DNA of 47,074 bases from the NCBI RefSeq assembly GCF_900110425.1, contig NZ_FODS01000026.1, forward strand, positions 1 to 47,074, written 5' to 3'. This DNA comes from Salinihabitans flavidus. GTDB taxonomy: Bacteria > Pseudomonadota > Alphaproteobacteria > Rhodobacterales > Rhodobacteraceae. Numbering within the stretch: position 1 is the first letter of the stretch; each line of letters starts with the position of its first letter. A model generated the notes under the pieces. The model was not told the DNA's origin and did no database searches. It worked only from the letters and a program-made list of their open reading frames with translations. This document shows, in pieces, positions 16,286 to 24,105 of this stretch. Both the position numbers and the translations under genes were made by a program.

Positions 16286-17343
16286 TGCGCCTCCTCCAAT
16301 GCCTTTTCCACCTGCAACAGCATACGCGGGATCTGCGCCCCCATCCCGGCCATGCGCATGTCGTTGAAGCCGCGTTTCTCGAAACAGTGGAAGGCCGCCA
16401 GATGCATGATCGCGAGCTTGAACGTGCCGAAGGCTTCCCAGTACGCCAGATCGCGAAGCGTGACCTCAAGGCCGGTGCGCGCGCAATACCGCTCAAGCAA
16501 CGCGTCGCGCGTCAGAAGGTGGCACATATATTCGGACCGCCCGCGCCATGCGCGCATACAGGTCCAGCCCAGATCCTCCAGCGGATCGCCCAAATGCACC
16601 AGCTCCCAATCGAGAAAGGCCTGTATCTGCCCATCGGTCTCCAGAAAGTTGCCGATCCGGAAATCGCCGTGCACGATGCTGACCCGCTGCGCGACGGGCG
16701 CATGATCGTGAAACCACGCCGCCGCCCATTCCAGCATCGGATACCGCACCTCAGACCAGCCGCGCATCCGCGACACCCACGCGTCGATCTGCCCGGTTGC
16801 CGCGGTCTCGGGGGTCACGCCCGCGTCCAGCTCCGCCACTTCGGTGGTGCGCCAGTCGAAATTGTGCAGATCCGCGAGAATGTCGAAGAACTGCGCCCCG
16901 AGCGTGCGGCGTGCGCCTTCGTCGAAGGCGGGCTTGCCGTCCTCTGTCCACGGGATCGGCACGTCGCCCGCCACCCACTCGCAGATGAAGAAGGGCGCGC
17001 CGAAGACCCGGCCGCTATCGTCATACCAATAGACATCGGGCACCTTCATTCCCGCCTGCCTCAGGGTCTTGAGAGTCACGAACTCGGGCCGTGCCAGATA
17101 GGGGGCGAAAATGCCTCGCGGCGGGCCGATTCGCAGGATCAGATCACGGCTCTGGCCATTCCACGCGGCACGAAACCCATAGGTGACCCATGAAAACCCC
17201 ACGGTGAACCGCGTCAGGTTTCTGACCTCGACCCGCGCACCTGTCTCCTCGCCCAGAAAGGCCAGCAACTGCGCGCGCACAGTATCGCTATCGTAGGGGT
17301 CGAACACCGGCGTGTCCTGTCCGGCCACCGCGGGGCTGCTCAT
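16282..17343 (-). CDS. APH/ACAD10-11-like phosphotransferase (probable 4-hydroxyacyl-CoA kinase)
   Basis: 353 residues from ATG 17343, placed by GGGAGG just upstream; a 15-residue longer frame is unlikely. Aminoglycoside-phosphotransferase fold: ATP-lobe start FTVGFSWVTYGFRA, catalytic loop VHGDFRIGNF (Brenner motif HGDxxxxN), and metal site IQAFLDWELVHLGDPLEDLGW. No aminoglycoside resistance context. The family includes the kinase domain of ACAD10/11 and LvaA, which phosphorylate the 4-hydroxyl of acyl-CoA esters. First gene of the ten-gene leftward operon; the promoter region shows a candidate operator for the divergent TetR regulator. Function inferred from family plus neighbours (DUF6285-like protein, acyl-CoA ligase, ACAD). 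Confidence 0.82.
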   Translation of the reverse strand: MSSPAVAGQDTPVFDPYDSDTVRAQLLAFLGEETGARVEVRNLTRFTVGFSWVTYGFRAAWNGQSRDLILRIGPPRGIFAPYLARPEFVTLKTLRQAGMKVPDVYWYDDSGRVFGAPFFICEWVAGDVPIPWTEDGKPAFDEGARRTLGAQFFDILADLHNFDWRTTEVAELDAGVTPETAATGQIDAWVSRMRGWSEVRYPMLEWAAAWFHDHAPVAQRVSIVHGDFRIGNFLETDGQIQAFLDWELVHLGDPLEDLGWTCMRAWRGRSEYMCHLLTRDALLERYCARTGLEVTLRDLAYWEAFGTFKLAIMHLAAFHCFEKRGFNDMRMAGMGAQIPRMLLQVEKALEEAQ

Positions 17344-17500
17344 GTGTCCTCCCATCCAGGACCGGTGTCCCGCAGGCCCGCCGACCACTCAACGCAGGTC
17401 CAAAAGCATGATGTCACGTTGCATTCCTCCCCAGGACGCGAGATCGAAGCGCCTTCCGCATGCAAGTGAATGGACTTTATTAGAGGCTTCGAAAACCTGC

Positions 17501-17529
17501 GTATATTCCACTATCACCAAGCATGAGAA
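17501..17529 (-). promoter_or_regulatory. Candidate promoter of the leftward catabolic operon
   Basis: On the minus strand TTCTCA (17529-17524) and ATATAC (17506-17501) are separated by 17 bp. The -35 box lies inside the inverted repeat at 17523-17545, so a repressor bound there would block it. Moderate match to sigma-70 consensus. Confidence 0.45.
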
Positions 17530-17545
17530 GCTGAGCATGTCTCAT
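17523..17545. promoter_or_regulatory. Inverted repeat ATGAG-N13-CTCAT, copy 1 (putative TetR-family operator)
   Basis: ATGAG at 17523-17527 and CTCAT at 17541-17545 with a 13-bp spacer; the arms extend one more base pair (ATGAGA/TCTCAT). A second copy with the same spacing lies exactly 70 bp away. Overlaps the leftward promoter candidate. Confidence 0.6.
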
Positions 17546-17592
17546 TAGTAGTTCGACTATAGTAACAGGAATTGCCGTCTGACAACCATAAA

Positions 17593-17615
17593 ATGAGCAA
17601 TGATTCACGACTCAT
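17593..17615. promoter_or_regulatory. Inverted repeat ATGAG-N13-CTCAT, copy 2 (putative TetR-family operator)
   Basis: Same arms and same 13-bp spacer as copy 1, but the spacer sequence differs, which argues for selection on the arms. It ends 5 bp before the -35 box of the tetR promoter candidate. Confidence 0.6.
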
Positions 17616-17620
17616 GCAGA

Positions 17621-17649
17621 TTGACCCGGTTTCTGAACTGGCCTATCAA
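17621..17649 (+). promoter_or_regulatory. Candidate sigma-70 promoter of the TetR gene
   Basis: TTGACC (17621-17626), 17-bp spacer, TATCAA (17644-17649). The TetR start codon is about 50 bp downstream. Good spacing and hexamers for this GC-rich genome. Confidence 0.55.
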
Positions 17650-17697
17650 GGCGCCCTATGCTGAAAACACCGCCGACGCCGAGGGAGTCCTGACCGG

Positions 17698-18381
17698 ATG
17701 CCACCTCTGAACGACCCGCGCCCGCACAAGCGCCTCAACCGCGCGCAACGCGCCGAGGCGACACGCGCGAAGATTCTCGAAGCCTCGATCGAGGCGGTGG
17801 GCGAATACGGCTATGCCGGGGCCAGTATCGCGCGGATCGCCGATCGCGCCGGAATCGCGCAAGGCACCTTCTATAACTACTTTGAATCACGTCAGAATCT
17901 TCTTGAGCAACTGCTGCCGATGATCAGTCTCGAATTGCTCGAACACGTCCGCGAAAAGGTGATGGCGGCGCCCGACGATCCCATCGCCCGGGAGCGGGCC
18001 CGGATCACCGGATTCTTCGAATTCCTGCGCCAGACCCCGCATTTGTTCACCATGTTGCACGAAGGCGAATTCCACACCCGAATCGGGTTTCAGAAGCATG
18101 TTGAAATGCAAACCGCCAGCTACGAGCGCGCCATGCGATTTGAAATGCGGCGCGGACATCTGCGGGTCACGGACCCTGCCAAACTGTCGGTTTTCGTGCG
18201 GATGCTGATGGCCTCGCGCGACTACATCAGCGGCCATTTCTGCATGCGCGACGGCAAGGTGGTGGAGCCGCCGGACCATGTCATAGACGCCTACATGGAT
18301 TTCGTGGTGGGCGGACTGTTCAAACAGCCCGAGGGCTTGATCAAAGGGGAAGACGACCATGCTGCAAGACGTAGCCATTGA
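17698..18381 (+). CDS. TetR/AcrR-family regulator of the catabolic cluster
   Basis: 227 residues. N-terminal TetR DNA-binding domain at about 20-70: RAKILEASIEAVGEYGYAGAS, then the recognition part RIADRAGIAQGTFYNYFESRQ. The C-terminal ligand domain is unassigned. It is divergent from the ten-gene operon and overlaps the next gene by 23 bp, so it is co-transcribed with the enoyl-CoA isomerase. Two identical-layout inverted repeats in its promoter region are the likely binding sites. TetR regulators of CoA pathways usually bind an acyl-CoA inducer; that ligand is an inference here. Confidence 0.9.
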   Translation: MPPLNDPRPHKRLNRAQRAEATRAKILEASIEAVGEYGYAGASIARIADRAGIAQGTFYNYFESRQNLLEQLLPMISLELLEHVREKVMAAPDDPIARERARITGFFEFLRQTPHLFTMLHEGEFHTRIGFQKHVEMQTASYERAMRFEMRRGHLRVTDPAKLSVFVRMLMASRDYISGHFCMRDGKVVEPPDHVIDAYMDFVVGGLFKQPEGLIKGEDDHAARRSH

Positions 18382-19126
18382 GGTGTCGGGGGGCATCGCC
18401 CGGCTGACCATCAACCGCCCTGACAAGCTCAACGCCATGCGCGATCAGACCGCCGATGAACTCAAGCAGGGACTGAGCGAGGTGGAGGACGACCCCTCCG
18501 TGCGTGCGGTCATCCTGACGGGGGCGGGGCGCGGCTTCGGCGCCGGATACGATCTTCCCGCGATCGACATGTCGCGCACGCCCGAACTCGACACCGTGCT
18601 CGACGCGCATTTCAATCCGCTGGTCCGCAAGATGCGGCAATCGCGGTTGCCGATCATCGCGGCGGTCAACGGCCCCTGCGCCGGCGCCTCGGTCGGCGTC
18701 GCTCTGGCCGCTGACATCGTTCTGGCCGGTCGGTCGGCGTTCTTCTACGAACCGTTCATAGGGCTGGGGCTCGTGCCGGATGCGGGTAACACGATCTTCA
18801 TGACCCGGCTGGCGGGCCGGATCCGTGCCAGTGGCGCGATGCTTCTGGGCGACCGGATCACCGCGCAGGAGGCCGAACGCTGGGGCCTTGTCTGGCGCGT
18901 GACCGAAGACGAGGCGCTCCTGGACGAGGCCGGCGCCATCGCCGAAAGCCTCGCCGCACGGGCTCCGGCGTCTGTGGCAGCGACCAAGCGGCTGATCACC
19001 GCCGCCTCCGAATCGGACCTGAGCGCCATGCTGGACGGGGAAAGCCTTGAGCAGGGCATTCTGGGCCGCACCGATGAGATGCGCAGCGCCATCGAACGCT
19101 TCGTGGCAAGCAAGAAAGCCGGCTGA
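18359..19126 (+). CDS. Crotonase-family enoyl-CoA isomerase/hydratase, PaaG-like active site
   Basis: 255 residues. Crotonase fold with oxyanion-hole segments ILTGAGRGFGAGYDL and AAVNGPCAGASVGVALAADI. The region FFYEPFIGLGLVPDAGNT carries Asp141 in the PDxG position of PaaG-type isomerases; the two catalytic glutamates of true hydratases (in PEI and the following helix) are not conserved (Phe and an AMLLG segment instead). So double-bond isomerisation is more likely than hydration. The ATG lies 23 bp inside the tetR gene. In the proposed pathway it would move the double bond left after phosphate elimination into the 2-position for beta-oxidation. Confidence 0.87.
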   Translation: MLQDVAIEVSGGIARLTINRPDKLNAMRDQTADELKQGLSEVEDDPSVRAVILTGAGRGFGAGYDLPAIDMSRTPELDTVLDAHFNPLVRKMRQSRLPIIAAVNGPCAGASVGVALAADIVLAGRSAFFYEPFIGLGLVPDAGNTIFMTRLAGRIRASGAMLLGDRITAQEAERWGLVWRVTEDEALLDEAGAIAESLAARAPASVAATKRLITAASESDLSAMLDGESLEQGILGRTDEMRSAIERFVASKKAG

Positions 19127-19172
19127 GGATGCAACCGGGGCCGGGGTGGATCGCCGCCCTGCCCGTCACATA

Positions 19173-19868
19173 TCACCCCAGCGCATAGCCCGCGCCGCGC
19201 ACCGTCCGAAGCGGGTCATCCCCGCCATGCTGGCACAATGCCTTGCGCAGCCGCCCGATATGCACGTCCACCGTGCGGCTGTCGACATAGATATCGCGTC
19301 CCCAGACCCGATCAAGAAGCTGCTCGCGGCTCCAGACGCGGCCCGGCTTTTCCATGAATGTTGTCAGAAGCCTGAACTCCGTCGGGCCGAGCTTGAGCGG
19401 ATGATCGCCGCGCGTCACCCGGTGGGTTTCGGCGTCCAGTACGATGTCGTCATACTGAAGGCGCTGGCCGACCGTCGCGGGCCGCACCCGCCGAAGCTGA
19501 TTGCGCACCCGCGCCATCAGTTCGAGAACCGAATACGGCTTGATCACGTAGTCGTCGGCGCCGGTCTCCAACCCGCGCACCCGGTCCACCTCTTCAGAGC
19601 GGGCCGAGAGCATGATCACGGGAATCCCGCGTGTCTCTGACCGGGTCTTGAGCTGCCGGCAGATCTCGATCCCCGAGATACCCGGCAACATCCAGTCGAG
19701 GACGATGATGTCGGGCGCTTCCTCCTCCACCAGCAAGAGCGCCTCGTCGCCATCGGCCGCGGTGACGACCTCGAAGCCTTCGGCCTGCAGGTTGTAATAC
19801 AGAACCTCGCGCTGCGCCGGTTCATCCTCCACCACAAGGACCGTTGGGTGTTCGCTGCTCACTGCCAT
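19173..19868 (-). CDS. phoB: Phosphate regulon response regulator PhoB
   Basis: 231 residues. Receiver domain (about 8-120) with phospho-acceptor Asp in IIVLDWMLPG and the switch lysine in DDYVIKPYS; OmpR/PhoB winged helix C-terminal (about 135-230) with RLLTTFMEKPGRVWSREQLLDRVWG and DVHIGRLRKAL. When phosphorylated by PhoR it activates Pho boxes under phosphate limitation. It follows phoU by 9 bp on the same strand. Confidence 0.95.
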   Translation of the reverse strand: MAVSSEHPTVLVVEDEPAQREVLYYNLQAEGFEVVTAADGDEALLLVEEEAPDIIVLDWMLPGISGIEICRQLKTRSETRGIPVIMLSARSEEVDRVRGLETGADDYVIKPYSVLELMARVRNQLRRVRPATVGQRLQYDDIVLDAETHRVTRGDHPLKLGPTEFRLLTTFMEKPGRVWSREQLLDRVWGRDIYVDSRTVDVHIGRLRKALCQHGGDDPLRTVRGAGYALG

Positions 19869-19877
19869 GCCCCCGTC

Positions 19878-20600
19878 TTACTCCTTGATCATGCCAAGCT
19901 CTGGATCGCGCGAGGTCAGATCGTCCTTCGGGCGACTGTCCTCGGGCATCTCCCCGGTGACGAGATAGATCACCTGCTCGGCGATATTGGTGACGTGATC
20001 GCCCATGCGCTCCGTGTTCTTCGCGATGAAATGCAGATGCATGCATGGCGTGATATAGCGCGGGTCCTCCATCATGAAGGTCAGGAACTCGCGGAACAGC
20101 GCGTTATACATCTGGTCGATCTCGCGATCGCGCTGAAGTATTTCACGCGCCAGCTCCACATCGCGCTGAATATAGGCGTCCAGCGCATCCTTGAGCATAA
20201 GCTGCACCTCGCGCGCCATCCGGCGCAGCGACCCGCGCGCGCCCTCCACCGTGGACAGATGCATGAGCACCGTCGTGCGCTTGGCCATGTTCTTGGCATA
20301 GTCTCCGATGCGCTCAAGGTTGCCCGCGATCTTCAGAACCGACAGCACAAGACGCAGATCGCCCGCCGTGGGCGAGCGCCGGGCGATAAGCGATGCGGCG
20401 TCTTCGTTGATCAGCTCTTCAAGCTCGTCAATCGCCTTGTCGTCCCGGCGCACCTTCTCGGCCAGTTCTTCATCCCGGGTCTTGAGCGATTTGGACGCAT
20501 CGAGGATCGCGGACTCCACAAGCCCGCCCATCTTCATGATATGCGCCTGGATTTTCTCCAGGTCACGGTCAAACGCGGATACGATATGAGAGTCGGTCAT
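19878..20600 (-). CDS. phoU: Phosphate signalling protein PhoU
   Basis: 240 residues from ATG 20600 (MTDSHIVSAFDRDLEKIQ), the normal PhoU length; an open extension to 20819 is not coding-like. Two PhoU helical-bundle repeats with the metal-binding motifs RIGDYAKNMAKR and RMGDHVTNIAEQ (E/DxxxD pattern). PhoU links the Pst transporter to PhoR and restrains the regulon when phosphate is ample. Usually it follows pstSCAB; here a Pho box and 266 bp of intergenic DNA separate it from phoR. Confidence 0.95.
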   Translation of the reverse strand: MTDSHIVSAFDRDLEKIQAHIMKMGGLVESAILDASKSLKTRDEELAEKVRRDDKAIDELEELINEDAASLIARRSPTAGDLRLVLSVLKIAGNLERIGDYAKNMAKRTTVLMHLSTVEGARGSLRRMAREVQLMLKDALDAYIQRDVELAREILQRDREIDQMYNALFREFLTFMMEDPRYITPCMHLHFIAKNTERMGDHVTNIAEQVIYLVTGEMPEDSRPKDDLTSRDPELGMIKE

Positions 20601-20801
20601 GACATGAATCCTTGCCCGATAGGGCCTGTGAAATGATTTCGATGCGCGCCCGGCGGCAATACCCCGGCGCGTCGGGTCCGCGCGGCCCGGCCCTTGTGGG
20701 CCGTTCCAGAGGATATCAGCTCTTCGGACACGCGATGAACTCCTGATTTTTTCCGGAACCGGCCCCATGCCGGCTGCGCGTTCATTCTGCGTCCCGTTCC
20801 T

Positions 20802-20830
20802 GTGACAAGGACGTAACATCTGTATGACAG
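20802..20830 (-). promoter_or_regulatory. Pho box with three 11-bp-spaced repeats before phoU
   Basis: Read on the minus strand: CTGTCAT (20830-20824), 4 bp, ATGTTAC (20819-20813), 4 bp, TTGTCAC (20808-20802). The first unit is a perfect CTGTCAT and the third keeps TGTCA; 11-bp periodicity is what PhoB dimers need. It points toward phoU-phoB, implying autoregulation. Confidence 0.75.
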
Positions 20831-20866
20831 ATGGCGGGCCGGGGCGAACATTTCACGCAAAAAACT

Positions 20867-21910
20867 CTATTCCCGCGGCAGGATCACCGAGAAAAGGCTG
20901 CCTTGTCCGGGGGCGCTCTCGATCCGAAGCCGCCCGCGATGGCGGTTGACGATGTGCTTCACGATCGCAAGGCCAAGCCCGGTGCCCCCCTTTTCGCGCG
21001 AGCGGTGCGAATCGACGCGGTAGAATCGCTCCGTCAGGCGCGGAATATGCAGCGGATCGAACCCCGCGCCGGTGTCGCGCACATCAATGCGCACCGCCGG
21101 CTTGCGCAGATAGGGATCGCGGTCCACCGGCCCGGCGCTCACCGTGACGTCAGCGCCCCGCCCGCCGTACTTGATGGCGTTCTCGATCAGGTTGGTGAAC
21201 ACCTGCAAAAGCTGATCGTGATCTCCCGGCAGAACCATCCCCTCTTCCGGCATCTCCGCGGCGAGCGTCACGCCGCCCTCCTGCGCCAGCGGCATCATCC
21301 GCCGCACCGCCTGACCCGCCACCGCTGCCACGTCCACCCGGTCGGTCGGGCGCATCCGCGCCTCGTCCTCCACCCGGCTCAGCGACAGAAGATCGCCCAC
21401 CAGCCGGTTCATCCGCTGCGCCTCCGCCTGCATCGAGGTCAGAAACCGTTCCCGCGCCGCCGCATCCTCGCGCGCCGGGCCCTGAAGCGTCTCGATATAG
21501 CCCAGAAGCGCGGTCAGCGGCGTGCGCAGCTCATGGCTCACGTTGGCGACGAAATCACGCCGGATCTGATCGGTCTGGCGAAGCTGCGTGACATCCTCGA
21601 AACAGGCCAGAACCCCCTCGAACCCGTCACCGGGCACATAGGCGCAGCGCACGTCATAGCGGCTCTCGTGCGGCCCCTCGGTATGGACATAGCGCGCCTG
21701 CTGCGGGGTGGCGCTGCGCAGGCAGTCCTCGATCGCCTGCGTCAGCGGTGGCTGCCGGAACACCATCACCAGCGGCACGTGCTCCGCCGCGCGGGGCGCA
21801 AGCTCCACCGCCCGGCTGTTGGCCGCCACGATCCGCAGATCGCGCCCGACGAAAAGCGCCGGCATCGGAATCGCATCCAGACAGGCGCGAAGCGGACCCT
21901 CCTGCCCCAC
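20867..21910 (-). CDS. phoR: Phosphate regulon sensor histidine kinase PhoR (soluble form)
   Basis: 347 residues if it starts at GTG 21910, which lies one base after the stop of the upstream gene; a longer frame to 22003 runs inside that gene and is unlikely. A PAS domain (about 5-110) precedes HisKA with the H-box FVANVSHELRTPLTA, then HATPase with N-box NLIENAIKYG, DTGAGFDP and GTGLGLAIVKH. No hydrophobic segment long enough for a membrane helix is seen, unlike Escherichia coli PhoR. It lies upstream of phoU-phoB, the expected order minus pstSCAB. Confidence 0.88.
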   Translation of the reverse strand: MGQEGPLRACLDAIPMPALFVGRDLRIVAANSRAVELAPRAAEHVPLVMVFRQPPLTQAIEDCLRSATPQQARYVHTEGPHESRYDVRCAYVPGDGFEGVLACFEDVTQLRQTDQIRRDFVANVSHELRTPLTALLGYIETLQGPAREDAAARERFLTSMQAEAQRMNRLVGDLLSLSRVEDEARMRPTDRVDVAAVAGQAVRRMMPLAQEGGVTLAAEMPEEGMVLPGDHDQLLQVFTNLIENAIKYGGRGADVTVSAGPVDRDPYLRKPAVRIDVRDTGAGFDPLHIPRLTERFYRVDSHRSREKGGTGLGLAIVKHIVNRHRGRLRIESAPGQGSLFSVILPRE

Positions 21911-21911
21911 C

Positions 21912-22430
21912 TCAGACAGGCTCCAGCCCCGCGCGGAACCGGCGCATGTTGTCCTGGTAATGCAGGGCACTCTGGCGCAGGCCCTCGATGGCCGTCGCGT
22001 CAAGCGTGCGCACCACCTTGCCCGGCGCGCCCATCACAAGGCTGCCGTCGGGGATCTCCTTACCCTCGGTGATCAGCGCCCCGGCCCCGATCAGGCAGTT
22101 CCGCCCGATCCTTGCGCCATTGAGCACCGTCGCCCCCATGCCGATCAGGCTGTTTTGCCCGATCACGCAGCCGTGCAGCATCACCTTGTGCCCGATGGTG
22201 CAGCCCGGCCCCACGATAAGCGGATAGCCGATGTCGGTGTGCATCACGGTGTTTTCCTGCACGTTGGATCCCGCGCCGATGCGGATTTCCTCGGTGTCGC
22301 CGCGCAGCGTCGATCCGAACCACACCGACGCTCCGGCCTCCAGCACCACGCGCCCGATCACATTGGCGTCCGGTGCCACCCATGTATCCTCGGCAATCTC
22401 CGGGGCGACCCCGTCCAGACGATACAGCAT
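21912..22430 (-). CDS. Gamma-carbonic anhydrase family / hexapeptide-repeat protein
   Basis: 172 residues from ATG 22430 (AGGAG 6 bp upstream). Left-handed beta-helix with hexapeptide repeats; the metal-binding histidines appear in [23 protein letters not shown]. Family members are zinc or iron gamma-class carbonic anhydrases or related proteins (YrdA/PaaY type). It follows gmk with a 1-bp gap and is followed directly by phoR. Catalytic activity cannot be judged from sequence alone. Confidence 0.88.
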   Translation of the reverse strand: MLYRLDGVAPEIAEDTWVAPDANVIGRVVLEAGASVWFGSTLRGDTEEIRIGAGSNVQENTVMHTDIGYPLIVGPGCTIGHKVMLHGCVIGQNSLIGMGATVLNGARIGRNCLIGAGALITEGKEIPDGSLVMGAPGKVVRTLDATAIEGLRQSALHYQDNMRRFRAGLEPV

Positions 22431-22431
22431 C

Positions 22432-23070
22432 TCACTCCTCCTCGAATTCCGCCTGCAACCGGCGCACATGATCTGTCAGCCAGGGCTGCTGGCTCCGGCG
22501 CATCCGCGTCGCCTCCACGATGGTGCGAAGCTGCGCCTCGGTCCGGTCCAACTCATCATTGACCAGCACGAAATCGTAGCTGCCCCAATGGCTGATCTCG
22601 TCCCAGCTTTTCTGCATCCGCTTGGCGATCACCTCTTCGCTGTCCTGCCCCCGGTTCACCAGCCGCCGCCGCAGCTCCGCGATGGACGGCGGCAGGATGA
22701 AGATCGACAGCGTATGCGCCCCCAGTTCCGAATTGACGATCTGCTGCGCGCCCTGCCAGTCGATGTCAAACACGACATCGCGCCCGTCCTCGATCGCGGC
22801 CTGCACCGGCGCCTTGGGGGAGCCATAGAAATGGCCGAACACATGCGCATGTTCCAGCATCCCGCCTTCGGAGACATCGCGCTTGAACTGCTCTTCGGTC
22901 AGGAAATGATAGTCGGTCCCGTCCACCTCGCTGGCGCGCGGCGCGCGCGTCGTGGCCGACACCGAAAAGCTCAGCGTCGGATCCCACGTCAGAAGCCGCC
23001 GGGACAGTGTCGATTTGCCCGCGCCCGAGGGTGAGCTGAGAATGATGAGAAGGCCGCGTCGCTGGGTCAT
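22432..23070 (-). CDS. gmk: Guanylate kinase
   Basis: 212 residues from ATG 23070. P-loop [17 protein letters not shown] (about 9-25), GMP-binding segment [20 protein letters not shown], then [11 protein letters not shown] and the lid. Phosphorylates GMP to GDP with ATP. It follows the yicC gene by 2 bp, a conserved arrangement (yicC-gmk) in proteobacteria. Confidence 0.96.
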   Translation of the reverse strand: MTQRRGLLIILSSPSGAGKSTLSRRLLTWDPTLSFSVSATTRAPRASEVDGTDYHFLTEEQFKRDVSEGGMLEHAHVFGHFYGSPKAPVQAAIEDGRDVVFDIDWQGAQQIVNSELGAHTLSIFILPPSIAELRRRLVNRGQDSEEVIAKRMQKSWDEISHWGSYDFVLVNDELDRTEAQLRTIVEATRMRRSQQPWLTDHVRRLQAEFEEE

Positions 23071-23072
23071 GT

Positions 23073-23966
23073 CTATTCCACGTTCTGAACCTGTTCGCGC
23101 ATCTGGTCGATCACGACCTTCAGCTCCAGCCCCACCGACGTGAGCGCCGCCGCCTGCGCCTTGGCGCATAGCGTATTGGCCTCGCGGTTGAACTCCTGCA
23201 TCAGGAAATCGAGCTTGCGCCCCGCCGGACTGCCTTTTTCCAACAGGTCGCGCGCGGCGTCCACATGCGCGCGCAGGCGGTCGATCTCCTCGGTCACATC
23301 GGCCTTGACCGCGATCAGCGCCAGCTCCTGTGCCACGCGGTCCGGCTCCATGCCGTCGGTGTTTTCCATCACCCGCGCAAGGTTTGCGCGCAACGCGCCC
23401 TGCATCTCCGCGCGCCGCTCCTCGGCGGCTTGGGCGGCCTGCTCGGTCAGTTCCGCGATCCGCGTCACTTGCTGCGACAGCACGGTTTCAAGGGCGATCC
23501 CCTCGCGCCGACGATTTTCCACGAAGGCCGCCAGAAGCGGCTCAAGCTCTTCCAGAAGCTGCGCGCGCAGGGCCGCCGCGTCGGTCTCCCCGCCATCGGC
23601 CTCCATCACGCCGCGTAATGCCAGAATATCGGCCGCCCGCGTGGGTGCCAGCGTCACGCCCTGCGCCGCCGCGCGCGCCTCCGTCTGCCGAACGGCCAGA
23701 AGCATCGCGTCAAGCGCCGCGGGGTTGATCGTGGCCGCGCCGCCTGCGCCCTCGTCACGCCCCAGACGCAGCGACAGCGTGACCGACCCGCGTGAGAGCG
23801 CCTTGCCAAGCCGCGCGCGCAGCGCGGGCTCCAACCCCTCGATCCAGTCGGGCACCCGCACCCGCAGATCAAGGCCGCGCGCGTTCACGCTGCGCAGATC
23901 CCAGCTCCAGCTCAGCCCCTGCCCCGTGCCCCTTGCCGAGGCAAATCCTGTCATCGAATACAGCAC
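23073..23966 (-). CDS. yicC: YicC-family endoribonuclease
   Basis: 297 residues from GTG 23966 ([13 protein letters not shown]); an ATG at 23954 is the alternative start. YicC N-terminal domain with [10 protein letters not shown] and [18 protein letters not shown]1732 C-terminal domain with [39 protein letters not shown], read in pieces. YicC proteins are metal-dependent ribonucleases implicated in RNA turnover. Coupled to gmk downstream. Confidence 0.93.
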   Translation of the reverse strand: MLYSMTGFASARGTGQGLSWSWDLRSVNARGLDLRVRVPDWIEGLEPALRARLGKALSRGSVTLSLRLGRDEGAGGAATINPAALDAMLLAVRQTEARAAAQGVTLAPTRAADILALRGVMEADGGETDAAALRAQLLEELEPLLAAFVENRRREGIALETVLSQQVTRIAELTEQAAQAAEERRAEMQGALRANLARVMENTDGMEPDRVAQELALIAVKADVTEEIDRLRAHVDAARDLLEKGSPAGRKLDFLMQEFNREANTLCAKAQAAALTSVGLELKVVIDQMREQVQNVE

Positions 23967-24105
23967 ACCGCCCGGCTCCCTCTTGTTCCATGCCCTCTCG
24001 ACCTAAAGCCTATCGCGTCTACGGGCAAGCCGCGCCGGGCGGCGCCGAAAGGGGCGTTAACCATTTGCCGGGGTTTTTCACGCAATACCGTTCAAATCTG
24101 GCATA

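Larger units (their letters stand above)
17344..17697. other. Divergent intergenic region of the lactone/hydroxy-acid cluster
   Basis: 354 bp with no gene. It holds two inverted repeats of identical layout, a leftward and a rightward promoter candidate (listed separately), and about 150 bp of leader before the leftward operon in which I see nothing else recognisable. Markedly more AT-rich between about 17460 and 17620 than its surroundings. Confidence 0.8.

Noticed and set aside
16282-17343. Aminoglycoside resistance gene
   Set aside because: The APH fold is shared, but the operon with acyl-CoA enzymes and the ACAD10/11-type context make resistance unlikely.
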